Shown piece by piece: positions 25,569 to 33,254 of a stretch of 64,000 nucleotides of DNA. The position numbers and the translations under genes are program-made. Under the pieces are notes generated by a model. The model saw only the letters and a list, made by a program, of their open reading frames with translations. It was not told the DNA's origin and ran no database searches. This DNA is from Clostridia bacterium. GTDB taxonomy: Bacteria > Bacillota > Clostridia > Christensenellales > Borkfalkiaceae. Position 1 is the stretch's first letter. Every line of letters begins with the position of its first letter. The stretch is taken from contig CAAGJM010000006.1 of NCBI GenBank assembly GCA_900770185.1, forward strand, positions 124,001 through 188,000, given 5' to 3'.

Positions 25569-26591
25569 TTAATCAAAGTCTATCATTATTTTAATTTTAT
25601 CTTTATAATCGGCAATATTTTCAAAAACCTTAACCGCGTTTTCGAATTTTACGCGGTGAGTTATAACCGGCGTTAGTTTAACGGGGTTTTTATCCATCAT
25701 TTCGGCGACCTTTTGCGGGTTACCGAATCTCCCCGCCGCCCCGACCAAAGACATTCTTCCGAGCGTGATTTTATCTATCGGCACGTTATCGACGTTCGAC
25801 TCGTAAAACGACACGATTGAAAGCCTTCCGTCGCGGCGCAACATATCTATCGCGGACAAAAGCGCAGGCTTCGAGCCCGACGTTTCTATCACAAGTTCCG
25901 CACCCGCGCCGTTCGTTAGGTCTTTAACCGCTTTAACGGCGTCCCTTTCGCGGCTGTTTATAATCTTAGTCGCCCCTAACTTTTTCGCAACCGCCAACTT
26001 ACTGTCCGTCCGCCCCACCATTATAACTTCTTTCGCGCCCGAATATTTTGCTATCCATATAGCTCCCATACCCGTAGCCCCCGTCCCGATTACCACCACC
26101 GTATCGGTCGGCTTAACGGTGTAATTACGGAAAGCGTCAAGCGCGATGCTGAGCGGCTCTATAAGCGCGCCCTCCGAATAAGAAACGCCGTCGGGAAGCT
26201 TGTAGACGTGATACTCGGGCATAAGCATAAATTCGGCGTAGCACCCGTCCCAGCAATTAACGGTACCGACCGACTTTACATCGCCGCGCAAGCAATACTC
26301 GCAAATTCCGCAAGCAACGCCGTTATCGGTGTACACCCTGTCGCCGACCTTAAAGTTTTTAACCGCTTTCCCTACCGCCGTAACAACGCCCGAAATCTCG
26401 TGTCCGAAGCGCACGGGGTAGGTTATTTCGCCGCTTTCGACAAAGCTTGACTTGCCCGTATAAATTCCTATATCGGTGGCGCAAACGCCCGTTTCTTTAA
26501 CTTTTATAACAACTTCGTTATCCTTGGGGATAGGGTCGGGTACGACGGTCATTCTCGCGTCGTACGGCTTAAAAACCGTTATCGCTTTCAT
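25569..26591 (-). CDS. Zinc-dependent medium-chain alcohol/polyol dehydrogenase
   Basis: 340 residues. GroES-like N-domain with catalytic zinc motif GHEISGVVTAVG, partial structural zinc loop CGICEYCLRG, then the Rossmann fold VVVIGTGATGMGAIWIAK and GATKIINSRERDAV. Closest by appearance to threonine/sorbitol/galactitol-phosphate dehydrogenases. Oxidises a secondary hydroxyl with NAD(P)+. Second MDR enzyme of the operon. Only part of the usual four-cysteine structural loop is intact. Confidence 0.9.
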   Translation of the reverse strand: MKAITVFKPYDARMTVVPDPIPKDNEVVIKVKETGVCATDIGIYTGKSSFVESGEITYPVRFGHEISGVVTAVGKAVKNFKVGDRVYTDNGVACGICEYCLRGDVKSVGTVNCWDGCYAEFMLMPEYHVYKLPDGVSYSEGALIEPLSIALDAFRNYTVKPTDTVVVIGTGATGMGAIWIAKYSGAKEVIMVGRTDSKLAVAKKLGATKIINSRERDAVKAVKDLTNGAGAELVIETSGSKPALLSAIDMLRRDGRLSIVSFYESNVDNVPIDKITLGRMSLVGAAGRFGNPQKVAEMMDKNPVKLTPVITHRVKFENAVKVFENIADYKDKIKIMIDFD

Positions 26592-26601
26592 TATTTCTCC
26601 T

Positions 26602-27474
26602 TTATTCCGACGTAGCCGAGAATAGCTCTATATTCATAGTAAACTTAACTTCTCCGCCGCCCGCTATATACGAGCATTTGCCCGCATCGATCGCTTTTTC
26701 GGGCGTATCGTAAGGGGCGGACGCAACTTCCGCCGCAATGTTATACATGTTTTTAAACTCGCCGTTGTTTATCCACACACCGAGGTATTTCAAAACCGAA
26801 TTGTCGTAGCATAGTTTTAACTCGTTAAACTCGTACTTAGCAATTATTTCGCCGCGCGAGATTTCATTATTATAATAAAATTTATACGCCGCTCCGCTCG
26901 GCGTTTTGCCGACAAGTTTGTTTTTCGGCAACTCTTTAAACTCTTCGCCGAAACTGTAAGTTATATCTTCGCTGTCGCCATAGGGGGTAACGATACGCAA
27001 ATCGTCCGCCCCTTTAAGCATTAAATGCGCCGCGTATATGTACGGCAAAGTTTTATCGGACAGGTTTTTTATACGGTACTCTATTTTAAACCCGTTGTTT
27101 ATTATGCCGACCGTTTTAGTCCACTCAAACGGAAGGTCGGGCGTTTTTGCGCTAAGTTTAAGTTTGCCGCCCGCGACGCGTGCACGCATAGGTATGCGCG
27201 CTATAACGCCGTGGTCGGGATATATAAGCCCGCTCGTTTCAACCTCGTCAACCGTAGGGAACATGTCGTCGAACCCCGAACATTCGCTATCTACGAAAAC
27301 GCCCGTATAGTTGAGTTTTTTATATTTTTTGTTTGTTGCTTGCTCTAAAAACTCAAACCCGCCCGCTGATATCGAAGCGATTTTACCGCCCTCGCCCGGC
27401 AAAATTTTTAAGACCTTGTCGCCGGATACAATATCGTAACACATAAGGTCTTTATAAAAACCTTTTTTAATCAT
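26602..27474 (-). CDS. Aldose 1-epimerase-like (galactose mutarotase superfamily) protein
   Basis: 290 residues predicted as a beta-sandwich with the family's ECSGFDDMFPTVDEVE and YPDHGVIARIPMRA near 65-95 and a final 'KCSYIAGGGEVKFTMNIEL' strand pair. Mutarotases interconvert sugar anomers; DeoM-type members act on deoxyribose in some enterobacteria. Overlaps the MBL gene by 4 bases. Which sugar is used is unknown. Confidence 0.8.
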   Translation of the reverse strand: MIKKGFYKDLMCYDIVSGDKVLKILPGEGGKIASISAGGFEFLEQATNKKYKKLNYTGVFVDSECSGFDDMFPTVDEVETSGLIYPDHGVIARIPMRARVAGGKLKLSAKTPDLPFEWTKTVGIINNGFKIEYRIKNLSDKTLPYIYAAHLMLKGADDLRIVTPYGDSEDITYSFGEEFKELPKNKLVGKTPSGAAYKFYYNNEISRGEIIAKYEFNELKLCYDNSVLKYLGVWINNGEFKNMYNIAAEVASAPYDTPEKAIDAGKCSYIAGGGEVKFTMNIELFSATSE

Positions 27475-28229
27475 AAAGTGATTTTTTCGCCTTGACGCAT
27501 CAAAAGGTATTTAACGCCCGAATTTTTTGCCTCCGTCATAAACGAATACGGGTCGCCAAAATGTTCGGCAAAATTCCAGTAATGGCACGGGACGGATAGT
27601 TTTGCTTTAACCACGCTTGCCGCTTTTGCCCCGTCCTTCCCGTTCATATTGCCGAACGCGCCGTTTATGGGGAAAATAAACAAGTCCGCCCCCGCGACCT
27701 TTTCGGAAGAAAAGTAATCTTCGCGATATTTCGTGTCGCCCGCGACGTATATTTTTTTGTTCTCGGCTTCGATAATAAAGCCGAGCGCGTAAGGCGTATC
27801 TTTTCCGTGGTCGCAGTTATATGCGATAACTTTTATTCCGCCGTCTAAACAAACTTCGTCGCCTATATCAAGATAAGTTAAGTTTTTGCTAAGGTTAAGC
27901 CTTTTTGCTTCTTTTTCGCAATCTTTTGCAAAAAAGCCCTTTGTCACGCCGTTTTGCATAAGCGCGGGCACGCTGTCGGGGTCGAAGTGGTCGTAATGGG
28001 CGTGAGAGATTAAAAGATAGTCAAAATCTATCTCTCCCGCCGATAAAACGTAAGGCATAAGCCGCTTAAACCCGAAGTAACGGTTGCAACAATCGCTTAA
28101 ATAGGGGTCTACCGCAACGGTTTTACCGTCGGGCGTTTTTATAACGAAACCCGCCTGTCCTAAAAAGTAAACGTTAAGCTTGCCGCTTGAAACCTTATCG
28201 TATTTAATTTGATTTGCTAAATTATCCAT
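27471..28229 (-). CDS. Metallo-beta-lactamase-fold hydrolase (UlaG-like)
   Basis: 252 residues. Zinc-binding LLISHAHYDHFDP (HxHxDH) near 75, a downstream AYNCDHGKDTPYALGF, IYVAGDTKYRED with its metal Asp, and a terminal PCHYWNFAEHFGDP His. Length and blocks resemble UlaG (L-ascorbate 6-phosphate lactonase) and UPF0173 enzymes. A lactonase acting after the sugar dehydrogenases is a reasonable inference. Confidence 0.85.
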   Translation of the reverse strand: MDNLANQIKYDKVSSGKLNVYFLGQAGFVIKTPDGKTVAVDPYLSDCCNRYFGFKRLMPYVLSAGEIDFDYLLISHAHYDHFDPDSVPALMQNGVTKGFFAKDCEKEAKRLNLSKNLTYLDIGDEVCLDGGIKVIAYNCDHGKDTPYALGFIIEAENKKIYVAGDTKYREDYFSSEKVAGADLFIFPINGAFGNMNGKDGAKAASVVKAKLSVPCHYWNFAEHFGDPYSFMTEAKNSGVKYLLMRQGEKITL

Positions 28230-28241
28230 ATATTCCCTAAG

Positions 28242-29018
28242 TTAAAAGTTTCTTGCAAAGCCGCCCGCCGTCCAGCCGCCGTCAACAGGTAAAACCGCGC
28301 CCGTTATATACTTTGATAGGTCTGACGCGAAGAACATCGCCGCGCCGACTATATCTTCGGACGTAGCCTGTCTTCCCATGGGGATATGAGCTAAAAGTCC
28401 TTTCATCTTTTCGTCGTTTTGCCAAAGTTTGTTCGTCAGCTCTATGCCGACGGTGCCGGGCGCAATGCAGTTGACCCGCACTTTTTTCTCGGCAAGCTCT
28501 ATAGCCGCCGCCTTGGTTAAGTTTATAACTCCGCTTTTAGCCGCCGCAAACGCGCACTGGTTCCTAAGCGGCGTTATCCCGACGATAGAACTTATATTTA
28601 TTATCGACCCGCCTATAGGGTTAAAGCTTTTAAGCGCGTGTTTGGTGCAGTTATACACCCCTTTTAAATCGACCGCTAAAATAGCGTCCCACCACTTATC
28701 GCTGAAATTTTCGACCGTTTTGCGCTCGTCCGCTCCGACGTTTATGCCGGCGTTGTTTATAAGCACGTCAATATATCCGACTTCTCTTTTTATCGCCTTA
28801 AAGTTTTCTTCAACGGCTAAGGGGTCGGTTATATCGAACTCACGCGCATAACACGCGCCGCCGAAAGATATAATTTCGCTTTTTAGTTTATCGGTGTTTT
28901 TAAGGTCTAAGCATACGACTTTTGCCCCGTCACGCGCAAAACCCTTCGCTATAGCCGAGCCTAATCCGCCCGCCGCGCCCGTTATAACGACGACTTTATT
29001 TTTTAAATTTATTTCCAT
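28242..29018 (-). CDS. Short-chain dehydrogenase/reductase
   Basis: 258 residues, classical SDR: VVITGAAGGLGSAIAKGFARDG cofactor site, INNAGINVG, catalytic Ser in SIINISSIVG, and NQCAFAAAKSG where Phe replaces the usual Tyr of YxxxK (F-A-A-A-K), followed by RVNCIAPGTVG. The missing Tyr is worth checking since it normally donates the proton. Between the MBL and MDR genes, 10-12 base gaps. Confidence 0.9.
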   Translation of the reverse strand: MEINLKNKVVVITGAAGGLGSAIAKGFARDGAKVVCLDLKNTDKLKSEIISFGGACYAREFDITDPLAVEENFKAIKREVGYIDVLINNAGINVGADERKTVENFSDKWWDAILAVDLKGVYNCTKHALKSFNPIGGSIINISSIVGITPLRNQCAFAAAKSGVINLTKAAAIELAEKKVRVNCIAPGTVGIELTNKLWQNDEKMKGLLAHIPMGRQATSEDIVGAAMFFASDLSKYITGAVLPVDGGWTAGGFARNF

Positions 29019-29028
29019 AATATCCCCC

Positions 29029-30078
29029 TTACAGATATTCGTCGAAAGCGGTCAGCATAATTTTAACCGCTTTGCCGTTTATAAGCTCGTCAAACGCTTC
29101 GTTAAACTTACTTAACGGCATAACTTTAATAAGCGGGTCTAAATTTAATTTGTCCGCTTTTAAAAGATTAAGGGCTATTTCCCACCCCGTGTAGGAAGAC
29201 GACATATTAAAGTACATATCTATTACTTTTTGCATCGCTTCGTTATAGGGGAAGTTCACCGACTCTTTTCCGCTTAAACCTATCGCGCAAAGCCTGCCTT
29301 TTTTCTTTAAGCACTTAACGGCGTTTATAATCGCTGAGTTCGCACCCGAACATTCAACGACTATATCCGCGCCTATCCCGCCCGTCTCGTCAAGAATAAT
29401 TTTAACGGAATCGTCTTTTTGAACGTTTATGAACCTGTCGAACGCGCCCGCGTTCAATGCGGCAGGAAAGCGCACGCCTTCGTCAACCGTACAGCCGCAC
29501 ATTATAACCCTGCGGGCGCCCGCCGCTTTTGCAACAAGACCCGCAAGCATCGCTATCGGTCCCGCGCCCGTTACGACTACGTAGTCGCCCGCGTAAACCT
29601 TGGCGCGTTCGATGAGTTGATGCGCGACTATCGCAAGCGGTTCGCAAAACGCCGCCGTTTTAAGCGATACGTTTTCGGGAATTTTATGCAATAGTTTTTC
29701 GGGCATTTTTACGTATTCCGCAAACGCGCCGTCTATCCCGGAGCCTATCGACCGCTTTTTGTCGCAAATCTGAACGTTACCGGTTCTACATAAATAGCAC
29801 GTTCCGCACGCCTCGTTGTGCGGCTCGCCGACAACCTTGTCACCCTCTTTAAAATTTTTGACTTTAACGCCCGATTTTACTATAACGCCCGAAAATTCGT
29901 GCCCGATAGTCACGGGCGGATAATAGGTATATCGGTCGGATAAAATATGCAAATCGGTTCCGCAAATTCCGCCGTACGCAACCTTTATCAGCACTTCTTC
30001 GTCACCGATTTCGGGAATCGGCTTTTCTAACAGTTCGATATTCCCTTCGCCTTTTTTCGTTTTTACAAGCGCTTTCAT
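29029..30078 (-). CDS. Zinc-dependent sorbitol/threonine-dehydrogenase-like enzyme
   Basis: 349 residues. Catalytic zinc motifs GGICGTDLHIL and GHEFSGVIVKSG; structural zinc loop CGTCYLCRTGNVQIC with four cysteines complete; Rossmann VVVTGAGPIAMLAGLVAKAAGA. NAD(P)-dependent polyol or sugar dehydrogenase. First gene of the ten-gene operon, preceded by an activator-type promoter with a palindrome. Confidence 0.92.
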   Translation of the reverse strand: MKALVKTKKGEGNIELLEKPIPEIGDEEVLIKVAYGGICGTDLHILSDRYTYYPPVTIGHEFSGVIVKSGVKVKNFKEGDKVVGEPHNEACGTCYLCRTGNVQICDKKRSIGSGIDGAFAEYVKMPEKLLHKIPENVSLKTAAFCEPLAIVAHQLIERAKVYAGDYVVVTGAGPIAMLAGLVAKAAGARRVIMCGCTVDEGVRFPAALNAGAFDRFINVQKDDSVKIILDETGGIGADIVVECSGANSAIINAVKCLKKKGRLCAIGLSGKESVNFPYNEAMQKVIDMYFNMSSSYTGWEIALNLLKADKLNLDPLIKVMPLSKFNEAFDELINGKAVKIMLTAFDEYL

Positions 30079-30152
30079 ATATTTCTCCGCTACGCCGCAT
30101 TTTTGTTTAAAACCTCGTTTATTCGATTTTTAAACGCTCGGCTTTTATTTTA

Positions 30153-30200
30153 CTTATAGTCTACTACAATTTTTACGATATTTCTATGCGTATATACGCA
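30153..30200 (-). promoter_or_regulatory. Candidate activator-dependent promoter and operator of the sugar operon
   Basis: Minus-strand -10-like TATAAG (30158-30153) with a poor -35 region, as expected for an activated promoter. A perfect palindrome TGCGTATATACGCA (30187-30200) is centred near -47. Binding by the operon's AraC protein is inferred. The remainder of 30079-30367 holds only the rubrerythrin terminator. Confidence 0.4.
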
Positions 30201-30292
30201 AAAAACATTGTTTTATTTGCAAGCTCAAAATAAACGAATAACAACCCTTTTTAATCCGACTGAAAATTAGCGCCTATAAAAACACGCAAAAT

Positions 30293-30320
30293 AAAAACCG
30301 CAGGTAAAAACCTACGGTTT
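30293..30320 (-). terminator. Terminator after rubrerythrin
   Basis: Minus-strand AAACCGTAGGT / ACCTGCGGTTT with one mismatch, followed by TTTATTTTG. Confidence 0.75.
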
Positions 30321-30367
30321 AATTCAGTTTAAACGCCGTGCGTAAACTCGGCTAAGCGCAACCGGTT

Positions 30368-30907
30368 TTAATAATTTTCGGCGCGGACTTCGAAATAACT
30401 TTGCGGGTGGTTGCACGTCGGGCAAACTTCGGGGGCTTTTACGCCTATAACGATATGCCCGCAGTTTCTGCACTCCCAAATTTTAACTTCGCTTTTTTCA
30501 AAAACCTTTTTCGTTTCGACGTTTTTTAAAAGCGCGCGGTATCTTTCTTCATGGTGTTTTTCAATCTCGCCGACCAAGCGGAATTTTTCGGCTAATTCGG
30601 GGAAGCCTTCGTCTAAAGCGGTTTTAGCGAACTCTTCATACATATCCGTCCACTCGTAATTTTCGCCTTCCGCCGCCGCCTTTAAGTTGCCCGCCGTATC
30701 GGATAAGCCCGACAACTCTTTAAACCACATTTTAGCGTGTTCTTTTTCGTTTTCGGCGGTTTTTAAAAAGAGCGCGGAAATCTGCTCGTACCCCTCCTTT
30801 TTCGCTACGCTTGCAAAATAAGTGTACTTGTTTCTTGCCTGGCTTTCGCCGCTGAACGCCGCTTGCAGGTTCTTTTCGGTTTTGGTGCCGCTGTATTTGT
30901 TAGTCAT
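30368..30907 (-). CDS. rbr: Rubrerythrin
   Basis: 179 residues: N-terminal di-iron four-helix domain ([51 protein letters not shown] supply Glu/His ligands) and a C-terminal rubredoxin domain with [12 protein letters not shown] and [17 protein letters not shown]-linked peroxide reductase of anaerobes, which supports an anaerobic host. Single-gene unit with its own promoter; no clear PerR box was identified. Confidence 0.96.
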   Translation of the reverse strand: MTNKYSGTKTEKNLQAAFSGESQARNKYTYFASVAKKEGYEQISALFLKTAENEKEHAKMWFKELSGLSDTAGNLKAAAEGENYEWTDMYEEFAKTALDEGFPELAEKFRLVGEIEKHHEERYRALLKNVETKKVFEKSEVKIWECRNCGHIVIGVKAPEVCPTCNHPQSYFEVRAENY

Positions 30908-30971
30908 ATTAACTCCTTTTTGTAAGCGGAGTTTTATTTTTAAATTTTATTTCCGCTTAGTAAGTGATTAA

Positions 30972-31000
30972 ATTATAATATAAATTGTCGGATAAATCAA
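30972..31000 (-). promoter_or_regulatory. Rubrerythrin promoter
   Basis: Minus-strand TTGATT, 17 bases, TATAAT, about 65 bases upstream of the start codon. Confidence 0.75.
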
Positions 31001-31048
31001 TACCGATTTGAAAATGTCGACCGATTTTCACAAAACTGCGCCGTAAAC

Positions 31049-31081
31049 AAAAAAACTATCGGCAAAACCGATAGTTTTTTT
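31049..31081 (-). terminator. Terminator hairpin, copy 1
   Basis: AAAAAAACTATCGG / CCGATAGTTTTTTT perfect stem around CAAAA. The core is identical to the hairpin at 31655-31683. Confidence 0.85.
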
Positions 31082-31082
31082 A

Positions 31083-31110
31083 GCCGAACGGGAATCGAAC
31101 CCCGCTCGGC
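31083..31110 (-). other. tRNA T-arm-like hairpin
   Basis: Minus-strand GCCGAGCGGG-GTTCGATT-CCCGTTCGGC, a 10-bp stem with one G-U pair and a T-loop-like GTTCGATT. It lies directly after the stop of the small zinc-ribbon gene and before terminator copy 1. It may be a tRNA 3'-end remnant or simply a stable 3'-UTR hairpin; there is no anticodon arm. Confidence 0.4.
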
Positions 31111-31652
31111 TATCCGCAATACATAAACCCCGCAAAACTAACGTCGTCCCAAATATCTTTCAAAAGTTTTCCGTCAATACTTGCGTTGTTAATGAACTCT
31201 TCGCGCGAAGAAAACTTCTGTTCCGTATCGTCGTTACACATAACTATATTGCGGCTACTTTCTAAATACACTTCATAAGTAACGCCATAAACGGTAAAAA
31301 GCATTTCACTATAAAAATAAAGTCCGTTTACGAATTCGTTAAACGTCGCCTTAAAAGGTTCCCCGTTTAAATATTGCCGCCTTGCGGTTGTAGGAGAAAC
31401 GAGCATCGGGTAACTTATGCCGCGGTCTTTTTCAAATTTTTCCTCGTCTTTTGAAAATTTCCAACCGCAATTTTTACACTCGCCGTTTCCGTATTCGTCG
31501 CGATAAGCGTCTTGCCCGCATATAGAACATTTAACTTTTATAGCACCTTCTCCGAAGCAACTGTTTTTTTCCGTTACCTCGCCGGAAGTTAAATCGGTTA
31601 TAATCACTTTAAACTCGCGCTTATTATCTTTTCCACTCATAGGTTTTGACAT
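31110..31652 (-). CDS. Hypothetical zinc-ribbon protein
   Basis: Up to 180 residues. The ATG at 31652 is only two bases from the upstream hairpin and has no ribosome binding site; the ATG at 31640 (MSGKDNKREF) is an alternative. One zinc ribbon, VKCSICGQDAYRDEYGNGECKNCGWKF (residues about 40-66, four Cys), is followed by a domain rich in aromatic residues (ATFNEFVNGLYFYSEMLFTVYG) seen in small uncharacterised Clostridial proteins, sometimes near toxins. No promoter is evident, so it may be read by leakage through the liv terminator. Confidence 0.6.
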   Translation of the reverse strand: MSKPMSGKDNKREFKVIITDLTSGEVTEKNSCFGEGAIKVKCSICGQDAYRDEYGNGECKNCGWKFSKDEEKFEKDRGISYPMLVSPTTARRQYLNGEPFKATFNEFVNGLYFYSEMLFTVYGVTYEVYLESSRNIVMCNDDTEQKFSSREEFINNASIDGKLLKDIWDDVSFAGFMYCG

Positions 31653-31654
31653 TT

Positions 31655-31683
31655 AAAAACTATCGGCAAAACCGATAGTTTTT
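31655..31683 (-). terminator. Terminator of the liv operon (hairpin copy 2)
   Basis: AAAAACTATCGG / CCGATAGTTTTT around CAAAA, 11 bases after the livF stop. Core identical to copy 1, 574 bases away. Confidence 0.85.
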
Positions 31684-31694
31684 GTTTTAAAATT

Positions 31695-32486
31695 TTATTC
31701 GCCTAAGTATGCGGCTTTTACTTTATCGTCATTCATAAGTTCGACGCCCGTTCCGCTCATCGTTATTTTGCCCGTTTCAAGGACGTAAGCGCGGTCGGCG
31801 ATAGACAAAGCTTTTTTAGCGTTTTGTTCCACCAAAAATACGGTGGTGCCCGCTTTGTTTATCTCTTTAATCGTGTCGAAAATGGTGTTGACGTATAGCG
31901 GCGACAGACCCATGGACGGCTCGTCTAAAAGCAGCATTTGCGGGTGCGACATCATAGCCCTACCGACCGCAAGCATCTGCTGCTCGCCGCCCGACAAAGT
32001 ACCCGCGACCTGACCCGCGCGCTCCTGAAGGCGGGGGAAGATATCGTAAACCTTTTCAAGCGTTTCTTTAATCTCTTTTTTGTCGCTTCTCGAATACGCG
32101 CCGAGCATCAAGTTATCTTTAACCGATAATTCCTGGAAAACCCTGCGCCCTTCGGGGACCTGCGTTAAACCGTAGGTTACGATTTTATGTGCGGGCGAAT
32201 GGGTAAGTTCGCGCTCCAAAACTTCGACGGGTTCGCCGTTTTTCGAGTGTTTAGCCTTTTCCTTTTCGGTTAAGTTCGACTGATAAAATTTAATAGAGCC
32301 GCTTTCCGCCGGAATAAGTCCGTTTATAGCGTGCATTATGGTCGTTTTGCCCGCGCCGTTCGCGCCGATAAGCGCGACTATTTCGCCTTTATTTACGGTA
32401 AACGAAACGCCTTTTATGGCTTTTATAAGCCCGTAACTGACAACTAAGTTTTCTACGTTCAATATAGTTTCCATATCAGTCGTCAT
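31695..32486 (-). CDS. livF: Branched-chain amino acid ABC transporter ATPase LivF
   Basis: 263 residues. Walker A GANGAGKTT, LivF-type QVPEGRRVFQELSVKDNLMLGAY, signature LSGGEQQMLAVGRAMM, Walker B LLLDEPSMGLSP and switch His replaced by EQNA (VFLVEQNAKKAL), as usual in LivF. An insertion of about 25 charged residues (QSNLTEKEKAKHSKNGEPVE) after Walker A is unusual. Overlaps livG by 11 bases. Confidence 0.95.
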   Translation of the reverse strand: MTTDMETILNVENLVVSYGLIKAIKGVSFTVNKGEIVALIGANGAGKTTIMHAINGLIPAESGSIKFYQSNLTEKEKAKHSKNGEPVEVLERELTHSPAHKIVTYGLTQVPEGRRVFQELSVKDNLMLGAYSRSDKKEIKETLEKVYDIFPRLQERAGQVAGTLSGGEQQMLAVGRAMMSHPQMLLLDEPSMGLSPLYVNTIFDTIKEINKAGTTVFLVEQNAKKALSIADRAYVLETGKITMSGTGVELMNDDKVKAAYLGE

Positions 32487-33252
32487 CTCCTAAATAAGCT
32501 TTTATAACGGCGGGGTCGTTAAGCACGGTTTTAGTGTCGCCGTGAATAAGTTCCTGACCGAAGTTTAAAACGGTAATTTTATTGCAAATGCCGCCGACAA
32601 GTTTCATATCGTGTTCGATAAGAAGCACCGTCACGTCGAACTTATCTTTAACGAACTGAATGGTTTCCATAAGTTCTTCCGTTTCCTGCGGGTTCATGCC
32701 CGCGGCAGGTTCGTCGAGAAGCAAAAGCTTAGGCTTCGTCGCAAGCGCGCGCGCTATTTCTAACTTTCTTTGCTTGCCGTAGGGGAGGTTGTATGCAAGT
32801 TGGTTTCTTAAATCGAGCAATCCGAAAACGTCTAAGATTTCCTTAGCGCGGTCACGCATGGCGATTTCGGTACTGTAATATTTGGGAAGCCTGAAAATGC
32901 TTTCGAACAAATTGCATTTATATTCGGGCAAATTGTTCAGACCTATCATAACGTTTTTGATGACGGATAGGTTGTTAAAAAGCCTTATGTTCTGAAAAGT
33001 TCGGGCAATGCCTTTAATGTTTATCTGTCTTTGGTCAAGACCGGTTAAATCTTCGCCGTCTAAATAAAACTTGCCGAAGGTCGGTTTATACACCCCCGTT
33101 AAAAGGTTGAATACGGTGGTTTTGCCCGCGCCGTTGGGCCCTATAAGCCCGTACAAATCGCCCTTTTCGATTTCAAGGTTGACGTTCTGCGCCGCTTTAA
33201 GACCGCCGAAAGATATGCCTAAGTTTTCGGTTTTAAGTATAAGTTCGCTCAT
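32476..33252 (-). CDS. livG: Branched-chain amino acid ABC transporter ATPase LivG
   Basis: 258 residues. Walker A GPNGAGKTT, Q-loop ARTFQNIRLFNNLSVIKNVMIG, a signature motif written LPYGKQRKLEIARALA (in place of LSGGQ, normal for LivG), Walker B LLLDEPAAGMNP and switch IEHDMKLVGGICNKITVL. Forms the ATPase pair with LivF below the LivHM permease. Confidence 0.95.
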   Translation of the reverse strand: MSELILKTENLGISFGGLKAAQNVNLEIEKGDLYGLIGPNGAGKTTVFNLLTGVYKPTFGKFYLDGEDLTGLDQRQINIKGIARTFQNIRLFNNLSVIKNVMIGLNNLPEYKCNLFESIFRLPKYYSTEIAMRDRAKEILDVFGLLDLRNQLAYNLPYGKQRKLEIARALATKPKLLLLDEPAAGMNPQETEELMETIQFVKDKFDVTVLLIEHDMKLVGGICNKITVLNFGQELIHGDTKTVLNDPAVIKAYLGDDD

Positions 33253-33254
33253 GG

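Noticed and set aside
31083..31160. Complete tRNA gene suggested by the GGTTCGATTCCC-like T-loop
   Set aside because: Only a T-arm-like hairpin is present; no acceptor pairing, anticodon arm or D-arm precedes it.
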